In this document: piece after piece, positions 26,588-46,670 of the stretch
Numbering within the stretch: the first letter of the stretch is position 1
Layout: each line of letters opens with the position of its first letter
NCBI RefSeq assembly: GCF_035594125.1
Contig: NC_087186.1
Span: forward strand, 2,209,728-2,273,727
Origin: Scylla paramamosain
Taxonomy: Eukaryota; Arthropoda; Malacostraca; Decapoda; Portunidae
DNA length: 64,000 nucleotides
Reading direction: 5' to 3'
Notes under the pieces: generated by a model
Database searches by the model: none
What the model was told of the DNA's origin: nothing
What the model saw: only the letters and a program-made list of their open reading frames with translations
Translations under genes and position numbers: made by a program

Positions 26588-27897
26588 CTTTTTTTTTTTT
26601 TTTGTAGGAGGAGGAATTGGCCAAGGTTAACAAAAATCTATTTAAGGAAATGCCCACTGAAATACCAGTCCCATAAAAGGGTCAAAGCAGTATTCAAAAA
26701 TTGATGGATAAGTGTCTTGAAACCTCCCTCTTGAAGGAATTCAAGTCATAGGAAGGTGGAAATACGGAAGCAGGCAGGTAGTTCCAAAGTTTACCAGAGA
26801 AAAGGATGAATGATTGATAATACTGGTTAACTCTTGCATTAGAGAGATGGACAGAATAGGGGTGAGAGAAAGAAGAAAGTCTTGTGCAGCGAGGCTGCGG
26901 GAGGAGGAGAAGCATGCAGTTAGCAAGATTAGAAGAGCAGTTAGCATGAAAATAACGGTAGAAGACAGCTAGATATGAAACATTGCAGCGGTGAGAGAGA
27001 AACAGGAGACAGTCAGTTAGAGAAGTTCATGAGACGAAAAGCTTTTGATTCCACCCTGTCTAGAAGAGCAGTATGAGTGGAACCCCCCCATACATGTGAA
27101 GCATACTCCATACATGGACGGATAAGGCCCTTGTACAGAGTTAGCAGCTGGGAGGGTGAGAAAAACTGGCGGAGACGTCTCAAAAGACCTAACTTCATAG
27201 AAGCTGTTTTAGCTAGATATGAGATGTGAAGCTTCCAGTTCAGATTATAAGTAAAGGACAGACCGAGGATGTTCAGTGTAGAAAACAGGGACAGTTGATG
27301 TCATTGAAGAAGAAGGGATAGTTGTCTGGAAGGTTGTGTCGAGTTGATAGATGAAGGAATTGAATTTTTGAGGCATTGAACAATACCAAGTTTGCCCTGC
27401 CCCTATCAGAAATTTTAGAAAGATCAGAAGTCAAGCGTTCTGTGGCTTCCCCGTCTATGAAAAGACGGGGAAAAGTGCAGGGTGGTATCATCAGCGTAGG
27501 AGTGGATAAGACAAGAAGTTTGGTTTAGAAGATCATTAATGAATATAAGAAGAGAGTGGGTGACAGGACAGAACCCTGAGGAACATCACTGTTAATAGAT
27601 TTAGGAGAAGAACAGTGACCGTCTACCACAACAGCAATAGACCGGTCAGAAAGGAAACTTGAGAGGAAGTTACAGAGAGAAGGAGAGAAGCCGTAGGAGG
27701 GTAGTTTGGAAATCAAAGCTTAGTGCCAGACTCCATCAAAAGCTTTTGATATGTCCAAGGAAACAGCAAACGTTTCACCAAAATCTCTAAAATTGGATGA
27801 CCAAGACACAGTAAGGAAAGCCAGAAGATCACCAGTAGAGCGGCTTTGACGCAACCCTTACTGGCGATCATATAGAAGGTTGTGAAGTGATAGATGT
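26588..27897 (-). mobile_element. LINE-A copy 6 (3' half)
   Basis: It begins with the tail (T run, then 3' untranslated region with GCCCACTGAAATACCAGTCC) and covers the C-terminal and RT region up to the FRQ-type block, where it joins LINE-D at about 27897. Broken frames carry [36 protein letters not shown] and AVVVDGHCSSPKSINS. The 5' truncation is of the normal target-primed type. Confidence 0.85.
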
Positions 27898-28060
27898 TGC
27901 TATCAGCAGCAACCGTAAACTGCAAGGCAGGGCCTTCATCCCGGCATGAGGGAGCTCGCCCCTCGTCTCAGTAGTAAGAGTACGAGAAAAATCCACGTCT
28001 TCCACCAGGAAGGAACCGACTACAGAGACCCCTGTGCCATGCTACCCAAGAACAGACACC

Positions 28061-28930
28061 ATGGAAATCGACAATCAGAAACACCAGCATTACGACAGTG
28101 AAGACAGCGACCTCCAGCCACCGGCCAAGAAAGAACAGCTTTAGCAAGAAAACAAAAACTATGAAGACGAAAAAGGCTTCATCACCGTGACAGGCCGACG
28201 AAGCAAGAAGGGAAACCAAGATAAAGACACAGATCAACCAAAAGATCTTCCCAGGGAAACTGCAGCCACAGGGAACTTCCCGAAATTCATAAACCCACCA
28301 ACAGAAAGTTCCATCTCTCCCCTGGACATAGCAGAGGCCATAAAAGAACAGCTGGGGGTAGGAAAACTCACGCTTAATTTTCTTTACTCGGTACAAGTCC
28401 TGATCACTCCAGACACCGGAAACACATGCACAGCTTGCTGCTCTGAAGGAAATCAAGAGGAAAAAATAACACTCCAATCAACCGAAGGAAAGACCACGGA
28501 AGGAATTCTGGTGAGATATCCGCTTCTGATACCCATATCTCCCATTTTAAAACATCACAAGGTCCTGAAAGCAGCATGATGCACCATGGCCAATGGGAAC
28601 CTATGAGCCAATTTGCCATAACAGTGGAAGGCCCACTGCCAGAGTTTCTGGAGCTAGGAAGCTAGGGCACCTTCTACATCAGACCTTTCAGCAAGGAACT
28701 TCTGAGATGCTTCAGATGTCAGAAATTTGGGCATCATCAGGCAAACTGCAATCTACCCATCAGAAACGGAGTATGCGCAGAACCGCACGAAACAGAGAAA
28801 TGCATCAAACGGCAAAAAGAGGGACAGGAAACGACTGCGAAATGCCCAAACTGCTCACAATATCACCACGCCTGGAACAAGAAATGCAACACCCCTCAAG
28901 AATTAGTTAAAACGCAGAAAGCATCACAGG
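28061..28930 (+). pseudogene. LINE-D ORF1 (gag-like, zinc knuckles)
   Basis: The frame from ATG 28061 reads MEIDNQKHQHYDSEDSDL, hits TAG at 28142, and continues in the same frame to 28579 (KGFITVTGRRSKKG...). After a frameshift it resumes with zinc knuckles: CFRCQKFGHHQANC at 28708-28749 (CX2CX4HX4C), a partial middle knuckle (CAEPHETEKC) and CPNCSQYHHAWNKKC at 28843-28887. This triple-knuckle arrangement is standard for Jockey/I group ORF1 proteins, which bind element RNA. At least one nonsense codon and one frameshift disable it. Confidence 0.8.
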
Positions 28931-29317
28931 CGAACTGGATGATCAAGCACAGACCTGCACTCGCCACAAACCCGTCATTCAGCACAGGACCAGCCCTGGC
29001 AGCGACTTCCACCTGGGGAAGCACACAAAACTCACCAGCCCCACCTCCAGCAGCCGCCCTCAAAGAGGTCTGCAGCTCCAGCAGCAGACCTCAAAAAACA
29101 GTGTGACAATCTCAATAACAGACCTGAAGGAAATGTTTCAAACCTTTGCCACAGCCATCGTCATCATGATGGGGAAAAACATTCCACAAGACGCATTAGA
29201 AGACATGTCGGAGCAAGTAGTGGCCAAACTGACTCCGCAAATACAGAAACAACCATCAACACGGCCGGAGACATCCCACAGCCCAGCAAGCACCACACAG
29301 CAAGCACTCCACCGCCA

Positions 29318-30330
29318 ATGAGAAACACCAGTGAGTGCCCAGATAGAAACGAAGATCGCACTTTGATTCCAGATCAGGAAAGCACATTCGAAGTCCTGCA
29401 ATGGAACATCAACGGCATCCGAGCCAAACAACACCAACTCATGGCAGACGCACGGGAGAACAGGAGAGACGTCATCCTCCTACAAAAAACAAGACTTCCA
29501 GCAGACACCTCATTCACCTTCAGAGGATACACAGTCTATCATTCCCGTTCCATCTTAGTGCGAGAATCTCTTCCTACCACCAAAATACAAAACCCCATCA
29601 ACTGCAGTGAGAGTGTAGAAGTAATGGGCGTTACATTACACTTATATCATTGAGACATCACTATTTACAACATATACAATCCGCCTGCCAATCGCGGTCT
29701 GGATGCCAGCGAACTCCTCACTCTATGTGCCACAACACCAACAATAATAGAAGGCTTCCTAAACGCCCATCATGTCTCATTCGGCTCCAGGAAAAATAAA
29801 ATAGAAACAGACATCACCTCGCAGAAATTATAACGAACGTGCCAGAGGCAAGACTACTAAATACCAACGAGCCCACCCTCATCGAGTGCGGCGTCCTTGA
29901 TCTTACGTGGACGTCACACCACTTTGCAAATCTAGGGACTTGGACTCGGCGTGATCATCTTGTCAGTGACCACTTTGCCATGACAATCAGCATCAGGCTA
30001 CCATCAAGGGAAACAGTTCCCGAGCTGCCACGATGGAACCTAAAGAAGGCTAACTGGGACGAGTTCCATAGAATCTTGAAGCAACTTCTCACCGACATAA
30101 TAACCCCACCCAGCTTACTTAAAGCTAAGCAACACGAAGTACGTGTAAAGTACGTGCCATCCACACAGCAGCGAACCTTAGCATTACATTTAAAAAAAGA
30201 AAACACCCAAAACACTACCACAAAGCCTGGTGGTACTATGATCCACGAGTCAAAAAAATATAATCGCAGAATAAACAGAGCTCGAAAGCTCACCAGAAAA
30301 CAAAACACGGAAGAAACAAGAGAACTCCTA
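29318..30330 (+). pseudogene. LINE-D ORF2 endonuclease region
   Basis: The frame from 29318 reads an AP-type endonuclease start, FEVLQWNINGIRAKQHQL, then DVILLQKTRLPADTSFTFRG. The family has Glu (LLQETRL) where this copy has Lys, so a metal-binding catalytic residue appears lost. The domain continues in other frames and ends at LVSDHFAMTISIRL near 29965. A stop at 29651 and shifts break it. Confidence 0.8.
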
Positions 30331-30405
30331 TGAGCAGCCATAAGAACGGCAAGACAAGGCACAGAGCGAGTCAGAAACGAGAAATGGATAGAATGGTGCA
30401 CATCC

Positions 30406-31827
30406 ATGAATGCCCACACCTCACTCGGTGAATTGTGGAAAAAGATGAAAACAGCTCAGGGCAGGACACAAATGCACACACCCACCCATCCACACCCCGA
30501 AATAGAGACAGACAATCTAATCAACACTTATGAACAACGAGCAAGCAGCCATCAACTCCCAGCACCCACAAGGGCGAAGCTCCTCGAGCCACAAGCCACC
30601 CATGAGGAAAGCACCAGAAGAGCCGGGGAAAGTCGTGCAAACACAGACACCCCTATCAAGGAAATTGAGCTTGACAAAGCTTTCGCACCGAGAAGAGACA
30701 CTGCAACAGGCACTGATCACATAACATACTCGATGCTCAGAAATGCTGGCTCGGCCATTCACAAGCTCCTACTGCACATAGTCAACCAGTCCTATAACAA
30801 AAGTGAACTTCTACCCAACTGGAAAGAGGCCATCATCTACCCTGTCCCCAAGCAAAAAGAACCGGGAAAAACGTGACCAATTCCTCTCCTCAGCTGCCTG
30901 GGAAAAACAACAGAGAAAGGATAAAATAGACCACAGGTTCCTTCCACGAAAAAATGTATGCCTATATCCGTGGTAAAGGAGCTAGAGATTGCCTCCTCCA
31001 AATGCTAGCAATCATTGCAGACAAGAAAGTTGTAGTCAACTTTCTTGATCTCGAGCAAGCCTTTGAACTCGCCAACCTTACAGCAATCCTCGACTTCTTA
31101 GTTGTAAAAGGCTTCAAAGGAAAGCTGCTGAAATAGGTTCAAAACTTCCTTTCAAACAGATCGGCGAAGATAAAGTTCCAGGGACACTTCTCACAAACAA
31201 AACGCTTTCACAATGACACTCCACAGGGTACCATTCTAAGTCCGTTTCTATTCAACACCTCAATGGAGAACCTGGTCGTGCTGCTTTTGCCATCCGAATC
31301 CTTTGCTATGCGGATGACATAACAGTTATCACCCTACGTCACAACTATCTCAGAGCTGCACAGACGGTACTGAATGCTGTATCTGAGAAATGTCAGTGTC
31401 TGGGGCTCAAAATCAACAACACAACACCAAGAACAAGTCCATCCTCTCCAGAAACAAATCACCAGAGCAACCTCTCCAACTCTTCGGCAGCCAGCTGCAA
31501 TGGGCTCAATGTCATCAATGCCTAGGAGTATGGGTGGATAAGGACTTAAAACTCAATACACACATATCCTCTATCACAGACCGCATGGAACGGCGTCTCA
31601 GGACAATGGGGGCCTTATCTAACATAGAGGCAGGAGCAAATGAAAAAAAATTCAAACTATTCTATACACAAGCAATACGGTCGGTGATAGATTATGCATC
31701 TACATTTCTTGCCACAACAAAATTGTCTCAAGTGGAAATATTACAGGAAATACAGAACAAAAGACAACGAATCATTCTCTTTGCTCCAAAATGGACAAAG
31801 ATCTCCACGCTCCAAACTGAATCATAA
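30406..31827 (+). pseudogene. LINE-D ORF2 reverse transcriptase region
   Basis: Broken frames give RT blocks in order: DTATGTDHITYSMLRNAG, LLPNWKEAIIYPVPKQKEPG, VVNFLDLEQAFELAN (motif A), TPQGTILSPFLFN (motif B) and CYADDITVI, with YADD at 31307-31318. The thumb-like region follows at 31390-31827 (CLGVWVDKDLKLNTHISSIT). Several in-frame stops occur, for example at about 30874 and 31134. Confidence 0.85.
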
Positions 31828-32117
31828 CTGCCTTCAGTTCAGAGCAGCTTAAACGTTCTATACATAACACTTTTTTTTTTTCACAAATATATATCAAGAC
31901 CCAACAATATAAGTCATCCCACGACTTCTCCAAGCAGTACGACAAAACCCAGCACTCTTCTGTGACAATAAGCGGATAAGAAGAGTGGTGAGATGCATTA
32001 AATCCTTGAACGCACAACACTCCTTCCTACACCACAATCCAGACCGCCCACACCGTAACTACACACCAGCTTCACCTTGGATGGGAAAGCCGTGGACAAT
32101 CACCACCACCAAACTGA

Positions 32118-32995
32118 ATGCTAAAAAAGAACGAGCTCAGTTCTAAACAGCTCACTACCGAAACACACCGAGCACTGTCAGCTATCCAGGCAGATGAGTC
32201 GCAGGAAATGTACTTCACTGACGGGTCGGTGGATCCAATAACAAAAAGAACTGCCTCTGCCTTTATCCACAAGGACGAATCGTCGCACTCCCTACTGCCA
32301 GACAACGCATCATCTCTGCAGGCCGAGCTGGTGGCCAGAAAACAAGTACTAACACACTCGGAAACGAGAAGGGGAGACGCTGTTATCCACACCAACTCTT
32401 TTAAGCTCCCTGCACCTTCTAAAACACCACACACCACAAGACAACATATACCTCAACACATCTATACATGCCACAGCTACACGAATACAATGACAAAACA
32501 GAGACACACACTTCAACTGGGTACCAAGTCACGCAGGAGTCAAAGGAAATGACGACGTAGACATAGTGATCAAAAAAATCACTAAAAATAACACAGGTCA
32601 CTACCCAGATACCTCTGAGCAGATCATTCATCAAAACCGACCTAAAAAAATATTATTTAAGAATAGCACAACTCACCTACATAAAAACGTCAATGACGGC
32701 TCACCCAGCGCAAATTGCTATACGATTGCCTCAGTAAACAATCCACACCCAGAACACACACTTCCCAGATACATAACATGACTACACAGACTCAGACTTG
32801 GATACAAGTGCTTCTCGGAGCTAGAAGACGTAGGACAAGTAATCTGCGTACAGTGCAACATAGCATCAACAACACCACTAATATACTACATAATAAACTG
32901 CCCAGGCACAGAAACATTTTTAAACAGAACACACAGAAACATACCACAAACAATAACAACACAGCCACAGAACAACTAATACGCCTTGTAACCCA
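32118..32995 (+). pseudogene. LINE-D ORF2 RNase H and C-terminal zinc finger
   Basis: The frame 32118-32552 carries EMYFTDGSVDPITKRTASAF with the first catalytic Asp, SSLQAELVARK with Glu, and VIHTNSF where an Asp is expected, so a second catalytic acidic residue is changed to Asn. Another frame continues NWVPSHAGVKGNDDVD, the last RNase H block. Near 32850 a C-terminal CVQCN...IINC motif matches the CCHC finger found at the end of I-type ORF2. Frameshifts separate the parts. Confidence 0.75.
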
Positions 32996-33240
32996 ATATC
33001 CGCCCCAACGATAATGTTACCAACATTCTCTGAAATCATAAAGAGATACCGAACCAAATTGCCTCAGACTGTACACAGGTGAGCGAGACTGAGGCGCGGG
33101 ATCGGTGCCTCTATCTGCAATCTTAAGAAAACTCTGATACGCAGCTGTGGGCCATCTCTATGTAAAGGCCCGCATTACCTTTACAAGGTGACAATCTCAA
33201 ACAACAAGAACAACCCACTCGCGCCAGTAACTGCAGAGAC

Positions 33241-33500
33241 ATCATTGAGGGGGGGACCAGTGATAGTTGGCATAGTAGTTACCTCTACATGAAAATTCGA
33301 TGAATACTCTAAAATAAATGCATCTGTGATTTACCTTGTTTCCTTTTCTACAAGACTGCGAATAAATATTCCATTTAAAATCTAACAGTCTTTCATGAAA
33401 ACTTAAGAAAGTGTACCTTGTGTCATTTGAAGCAATAAATCGTCAGTATTATTGAACACAAATTCACTTTTCTATTAAAGTAAACCTCTTATAGCAATAG
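33241..33500. other. Unassigned spacer between LINE-D and hAT-1
   Basis: No coding feature. It may include the outer end of hAT-1, but I could not match an inverted repeat on the far side. Confidence 0.4.
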
Positions 33501-35240
33501 CAGCCAAACGGACCAAATGTGCACCAACATGGAGCTACATGCAACAAACAGACGAGGATGTAGTTCTCTGTTTGACCTGCAAAGATAAATTAAATTACTG
33601 TGGAAGTACGACTTCCAATCTCACCAAACATCTCCGCACCAGATATCCCCATGAATATGCCGGGAAAATAATACAGGACATGATTTACCAAAACAGCCTA
33701 AGATGAGTTTACAACCAGCTTTGATTCATACTATTACCAAAGCAACAGCATACGGAAGTGACTCGAATAAGAAGAGGGAAATAGATAATCTAGTTGTTAG
33801 AATGATTGGGGAAGATTTGCAGCCACTTTCAGTCGTAAAAGACAAAGATTTTAGATGCCTTATCCATGGCCTTAACCCTCGATACGAACCTCCGAGTCGT
33901 AGGAAGATAAGTAGAACTCTTTTGCCTGACCTATATAACAAAGGAAGAGAGAGAGACTGCGAAAAGAACTGCAGCAAGACAAACATATCTCTCTGACCAT
34001 TGACATCTGGACATCAAGGCAGACGAAAGGCTTCATCACTGTGACGGCCCATTTCATATTCCAAGACTGGGTTCTTCGATCTACTGTCTTAGAAAGTGTG
34101 TGCATGACGAAAACCCTCAAGTTTCAGAATACTGCAGAAGACTTAAAACTCATCTGCAGAAAATGGAACATAATGGAAAAAATATGTTTCATTGTAACAG
34201 ACAATGTTGCCAACATGAATGCAGCAATCAATGAACTGAATGAGCGTAAAGTACCATGCTTTGCTCATACATTTAATCTTGTTGTGCAGGACGCAATGAA
34301 GAATACTCGACGTACAGAGAGTAAAAGAAAAAATAAAGAGAAGAGTAACATTCTTTCACCACAGCGTTAAAGCTTCGGATGAACTTATTCACCTGCAGGA
34401 ACAACGAAGTCTCTCAGTCAAAAAATTGATACACGATGTTAATACCAGTTGGAATTCAATATATCACATGATGGAAAGATATCTTGAACAGAGTGGACTC
34501 GTCACCACCACTCTGTGCTTGCTTGCCAAGAGCGACATGTGTCTGAATGAAGACTAGAATATGCTCCTTCAGAGCACTGGAGCCTATGAAGAGGCTACCA
34601 AAGTAATGTCGACGGAAATGTTCACTTCCCTCTCTAAATCATACCAATTGTGAGAGGGATTCAAGACTATATAAATTCATGCAACGACATGGAAACCCTG
34701 ACCAACTCTATATCTCTCAGTAGGGAATTACAGCTGCAAATGGAAAGGAGATTCTCCGGGGTAGAAGGAAAGTTCTTTTTTTGGCAGCATCCACCTTTTT
34801 GTATCCTAGATTTATAAAGGTACCATTTGCCAACACATCAAACATAAAAACAGTGGAAGAGAGATTGACAGGTCTAATGCGAAAGGAGGACACTAGTGCT
34901 AGCACATCAGCCGAGTTACCCAAACCTGTCAAGAACACACCATAACAACGTAAAAAGTCCTTGTGGAGTAGGTTTGACAGCAAAATTGAAAATGTTATGA
35001 CTCAGCCATCCACAGGTCCGTACACTGAACTGCGGCGGTACGTTGAAGAGCCACACATAAGGAGAAACGACGATCTGCTTATATGGTGAAAGGAAGATCC
35101 TAGCCTCTTCCCTAAACTGCAGGAATTGGCAAAGAAATTTATGTGCACACCTGCATTATCCTTTCCATCAGAGCGATTGTTCTCCAAGGCAGGTGAATTG
35201 ATTTCACACAGGCCTAGCAGCCTTAAGGAAAAGCAAAATC
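33500..35240 (+). pseudogene. hAT-1: ZBED-type hAT transposase relic
   Basis: Starts with a BED finger (VVLCLTCKDKL ... STTSNLTKHLRTRYPHEY), where the last His pair is partly replaced. Open pieces at 33703-33996 and 34041-34370 carry the RNase H-like transposase core: SLTIDIWTSRQTKGFITVTA with the first Asp, KICFIVTDNVANMNAA with the second, and VPCFAHTFNLVVQDA. Near 35020-35230 a shifted frame shows the C-terminal hAT dimerisation region (FPKLQELAKKFMCTPALSFP, then SERLFSKAGELISHRPSSL). Many stops lie between 34370 and 35020. Inverted repeats were not found. It is most like ZBED/Charlie-type hAT proteins. Confidence 0.8.
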
Positions 35241-39879
<4,639 letters not shown>

Positions 39880-39880
<1 letters not shown>

Positions 39881-40040
39881 TGGACTCGAGTATAGGCTAG
39901 ATGGGACGCGAGTACTAGCAGGGATCTGCGAGCGGCCTGGGACCTGATTACTATCCGGGATTCGATTACCGCCGGGACCCAAGTAATGGCAAGGATCCGC
40001 GAGAGGCCTAGGATTCGATTACCAACCGGGACCTGAGTAC
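39880..40040. repeat. Degenerate ~18-bp minisatellite (left part)
   Basis: Units of the form GGGACCTGATTACCNNCC recur with variation (GGGATTCGATTACCGCC, GGATTCGATTACCAACC, GGGACCTGAGTAC). The array continues at 42771 after hAT-2, so the transposon lies inside it. Confidence 0.7.
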
Positions 40041-40402
40041 CAGTGTTGCCACTCCTTGTGTTTTCCTACTAGATCTAGTATTTTTTGCTTCGATCTTAGA
40101 GTCTCGTAGTTTTTTCCTTAAAATCCAACTAATCTTGTAGTTTTCATTAAAAAAAAAAGAAAAAAAAGTGACAATGATTATTGTTACCTAATTAGACCTA
40201 TCCAAGTACGCCTTAAAACGAATTCCATGCTCCCCGTTTTCTATAGTGTTTGTTTACGTGTGTTGGACACGATCCGTTCGCGTCACCTCGCGGTCAGTCC
40301 AACCAGAACTTCCCTCAGTTAAACTGTTGAAGTGAGTTCCCTCAGTTTGGTTTTGGATACATCGCGGTGATCAAACGGGTAGATTGATAAGTTGTTGAGA
40401 CA

Positions 40403-42460
<2,058 letters not shown>

Positions 42461-42770
42461 GGCAGGGAGGATCATGCTGCAACTGGAACCCTTCAAAATC
42501 TCTGCTTAGTGACATGAAGTGTGGAAAGTGTCACCAGCGCTATGTAGAGAGTGTTTCCAAGTTGGAAGTGGCAACTATATACCCTGAAGAAGCTGACGAA
42601 GCTGTGGAAGAGCTTCCACTTCAAGTCTACATTCATAGGTAAGACATTTACAGTACATACATATTTTGAGACATATTTTGTGAAAAAAAAAGTTGTGGTT
42701 TTTAGGTCAGTCTTGTGGCTTTTGGAGGCACAATCTCGTATTTTCCCAAATCCTAGAGTGGCAACACTGG

Positions 42771-42830
42771 TGAGTACCGCCGGGACGCGAGTACCGTGCG
42801 GATCCCTCTCCCTCACTAGTCTCCCCGCGC
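42771..42830. repeat. Degenerate ~18-bp minisatellite (right part)
   Basis: GAGTACCGCCGGGACGCGAGTACC continues the array seen at 39880-40040 in shorter units. Confidence 0.6.
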
Positions 42831-43470
42831 GCTGCAGGTACCCGAATCCCACGGATCTAGCAAGCTCAAGTACTCGGATGCACTATTCCTAAAATGCCGG
42901 ATCCTGCTTAGCAGTAACGTTCACATGCACATGATCATCGATTTACTGAGTAGGTCTTCAAAATATTACATAAAACTGTTGCACATAGTCATTAAATATT
43001 AGAAGTTATTTACATTAAACACTTAAAACCAGAATAAAATAAGCACTTATCATCATCCCAACTATACCATTTATAAACTCTGCTCGGAGCTTTGGTATCC
43101 AAATTAGCAACCAAATTAACTCCCACACCGCCACCCCGTGTCGGTCTCCACTAGCAAGAACACACCATGTCTGTTCACTACACTACACCTTTATTTATTC
43201 TACTTGATTTTGCCTAACATCGGCGTTTCCCAATATGTCTAGCATTACTGTCTGTACATTGTTTTTTGATATGTCTGTTTTTACTCACGTTCCTTTGCCC
43301 CTGTTCGTTAGTATTTTTGTCTATTATATTTCTGAATGTATTCTGTATTGATATTCTAAATTTTATTTGTCTCATACTGAAGATGCCTTCTGTGAAGGTA
43401 AAGTGTTGCAAGAAATAAGTTGAAAAAGAAGCTCCGGATGTATCTCTGTCCATCTCTTTTGTAGCTCGAA

Positions 43471-43505
<35 letters not shown>

Positions 43506-43582
43506 GAAGGAACACTGGCTAACGGCAATAAAAAAAAAAAAAAAAGCCGACCGAGAGGCTAGAGGCTAGGCAAGGCTAGAGA
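42831..43582. other. Unassigned sequence with (GT)n and poly-A
   Basis: No gene recognised. (GT)n at 43475-43504 and an A run at 43531-43545. A short motif CTGAAGATGCC...GAAGGTAAAG near 43378 resembles hairpin-like ends of retroelements, but nothing else supports one. Confidence 0.4.
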
Positions 43583-45520
43583 GGTGGACAGAATAGGGGT
43601 GAGAGAAAGAAGAAAGTCTTCTGCACGAGGCCGCGGGTGGAGGGAAGGCATTCAGATAGCAAGATCAAAAGACCAGTTAACATAAAAATAGCGGTAAAAG
43701 AAAGGTAGAAACGCAATATTGCAGCGATAAGAGAGAGGCTGAAGACAGTCAAAGGAGAGGATTTTTGATTCCACCCTGTCTATAAGAGCGGAATGAATGG
43801 AACCTCCCATTGATATGTGAAACATACTACATACGAGTACATGGACGGATAAGGCCCATTTGCAGAGTTAGCATTTGGGAGGGTGTAAAAAACTGACGGT
43901 GAAGTCTCAGAACGTCTAACTTCATAAAAGCTCTTTTAGCTAGAGATATGAGTCAAGTTTCCAGCTGAGAGTATAAGTAAAGGAAAGGCCGAGGATATTC
44001 AGTGTAGAAGTAGGGTTAAGTCTCATTGAAGAAAAGGGAATAGTTGTCTGGAAGTTTGTCTCGAGTTGAAAGATGGAGAAATTGTGTTTTTTGAGGCATT
44101 GAACATTACCAACTTTGCTCTGCCCCAATCAGATATTTTTTGGAAAATTAGAAGTCAGACGTTCTGTGGTTTCCTTGCGTGAAATGCTTACTTCCTGAAG
44201 GGATGGACCTCTATGAAAAGACGCGGAAAAATGCAGGGTGGTATCATCAGCTTAGGAGTGAATAGGACTAGAAGTTTGGTTTAAAAGATCATTGATGAAT
44301 GATAAGAAAAGAGTGGGTGACAGGACATAACCCTGAGGAACACCACTGTTAATAGATTTAGGTTAGGTTAGAAAGAAAACTTGAAGTTACAGAGAGAAAG
44401 ATGGAGGTCGTAGGAAGGTACTCTGAAAATCAAAGATTTGTGCCAGCCTCTATCGAGGGCTTTTGATATGCCTTAGACAACAGCAAAAGTTTCACCCAAA
44501 TCTCTAAAAAAACGATGACCAAGACTCAGGAAGGAAAGCCAGATCACCAGTATAGCGGCCGTAACGGAACCCATGCTGGTGATCAGATAGACAACAGCGA
44601 AAGCTTCACCCAAATCTCTAAAACACGATGACCAAGACAGAGGAAGGAAATCCAGATCACCAGTATAGCAACCTTAACGGAATCCATACTTGTGATCAGA
44701 TAGAAGGTTATGAAGTGATAGATGTTTAAGAATCTTCCTGTTGAGGATAGATTCATAAAGTTTAGATAGGCAGAAAATTAAAGGAATAAGATGGTAGTTT
44801 CAAAGGTTAGAACGGTCTCCCTTTTTATGAATAGACTGAATATAGGTAAACTTCCAAGAAGAAAAAAAGGTAGATTTTGACAGAGTTGAAAGAGGTTGAT
44901 TAAGCAAAGAGCAAGCACAGAGGCATAGTTTTTTTTTTTTTTTTTTGAAGAGCAATAGTAGGGACCCCATCAGCTCCAGATTCATAAGTCTTCTGAGCTC
45001 AGTTTAAGGCCAGTGAGAGCATAAAAAAAAAAAAAAAAACATCAATGCGAATAATTTTAATAGGTAGTATGAAGTAGTCAAAGGGTGCAGGAGAGTGAGG
45101 AAAAAGCCCTGAATCGTACAAGGTAGAATTTTTAGCAAAGGTTTGAGCGAAGAGATCAGCTTTAGAGGGAGATGTGATAGCAGTGATGCCATCTGGTTGA
45201 ATTAAAGGAGGGAAAGAAGAGGAAGCAAAGTTATTGGAGATATTTTTGGCTAGATGCTAGAAGTTACGAGGTAATTTAGATCTTGAAAAATTTTGACACT
45301 TTCTATTAATTAAGTAGTTCTGGACTAGTTGGAGAACAGCCTTGGCATTGTTCCGGGCAGAAATATAATGTTCATGAGATTCTTGAGATGGAAGGCTTAA
45401 GTACTTTTTGTGGGCCACCTCCCTATCATGTATATCATGAGAACTGACTGTTTAAAACAAGTTTTGGAAGGTTTAGGAAGAGAAAAAGAGTGAGGAATGT
45501 ACACATTCATGCCAGACGGT
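43583..45520 (-). mobile_element. LINE-A copy 8 (old, truncated at both ends)
   Basis: A strongly diverged minus-strand LINE-A from near the C-terminus (GAGAGGTGGACAGAATAGGG at 43583) through RT to the endonuclease end at about 45520. Frames are very fragmented. A 114-bp stretch of the RT region is tandemly duplicated at 44475-44588 and 44589-44703. A poly-A run and low-complexity sequence precede it. Confidence 0.8.
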
Positions 45521-45524
45521 CAGG

Positions 45525-46670
<1,146 letters not shown>

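Larger units (their letters stand above)
27898..33240 (+). mobile_element. LINE-D: two-ORF LINE with RNase H (I/Nimb-like)
   Basis: A 5.3-kb non-LTR element holding, in order, a leader, a gag-type ORF1 with CCHC knuckles, and an ORF2 with endonuclease, RT, RNase H and a C-terminal CCHC. This order is that of the I superfamily. Base composition is A- and C-rich on the coding strand, unlike LINE-A. All domains are present but interrupted by stops and shifts. Its 5' end abuts the 5'-truncated end of LINE-A copy 6, head to head. Confidence 0.8.

Noticed and set aside
27968..28477. 169-codon minus-strand frame with membrane-like segments
   Set aside because: It is the antisense of LINE-D ORF1, whose zinc knuckles and order are clear on the plus strand.
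33259..33290. Candidate left inverted repeat for hAT-1 (CAGTGATAGTTGGCATAG)
   Set aside because: It resembles hAT ends, but no matching right end was found up to 35912.
43370..43420. Hairpin-like motif CTGAAGATGCC...GAAGG, reminiscent of Penelope-like or other retroelement ends
   Set aside because: The motif is short and no associated reverse transcriptase or terminal repeat was seen.
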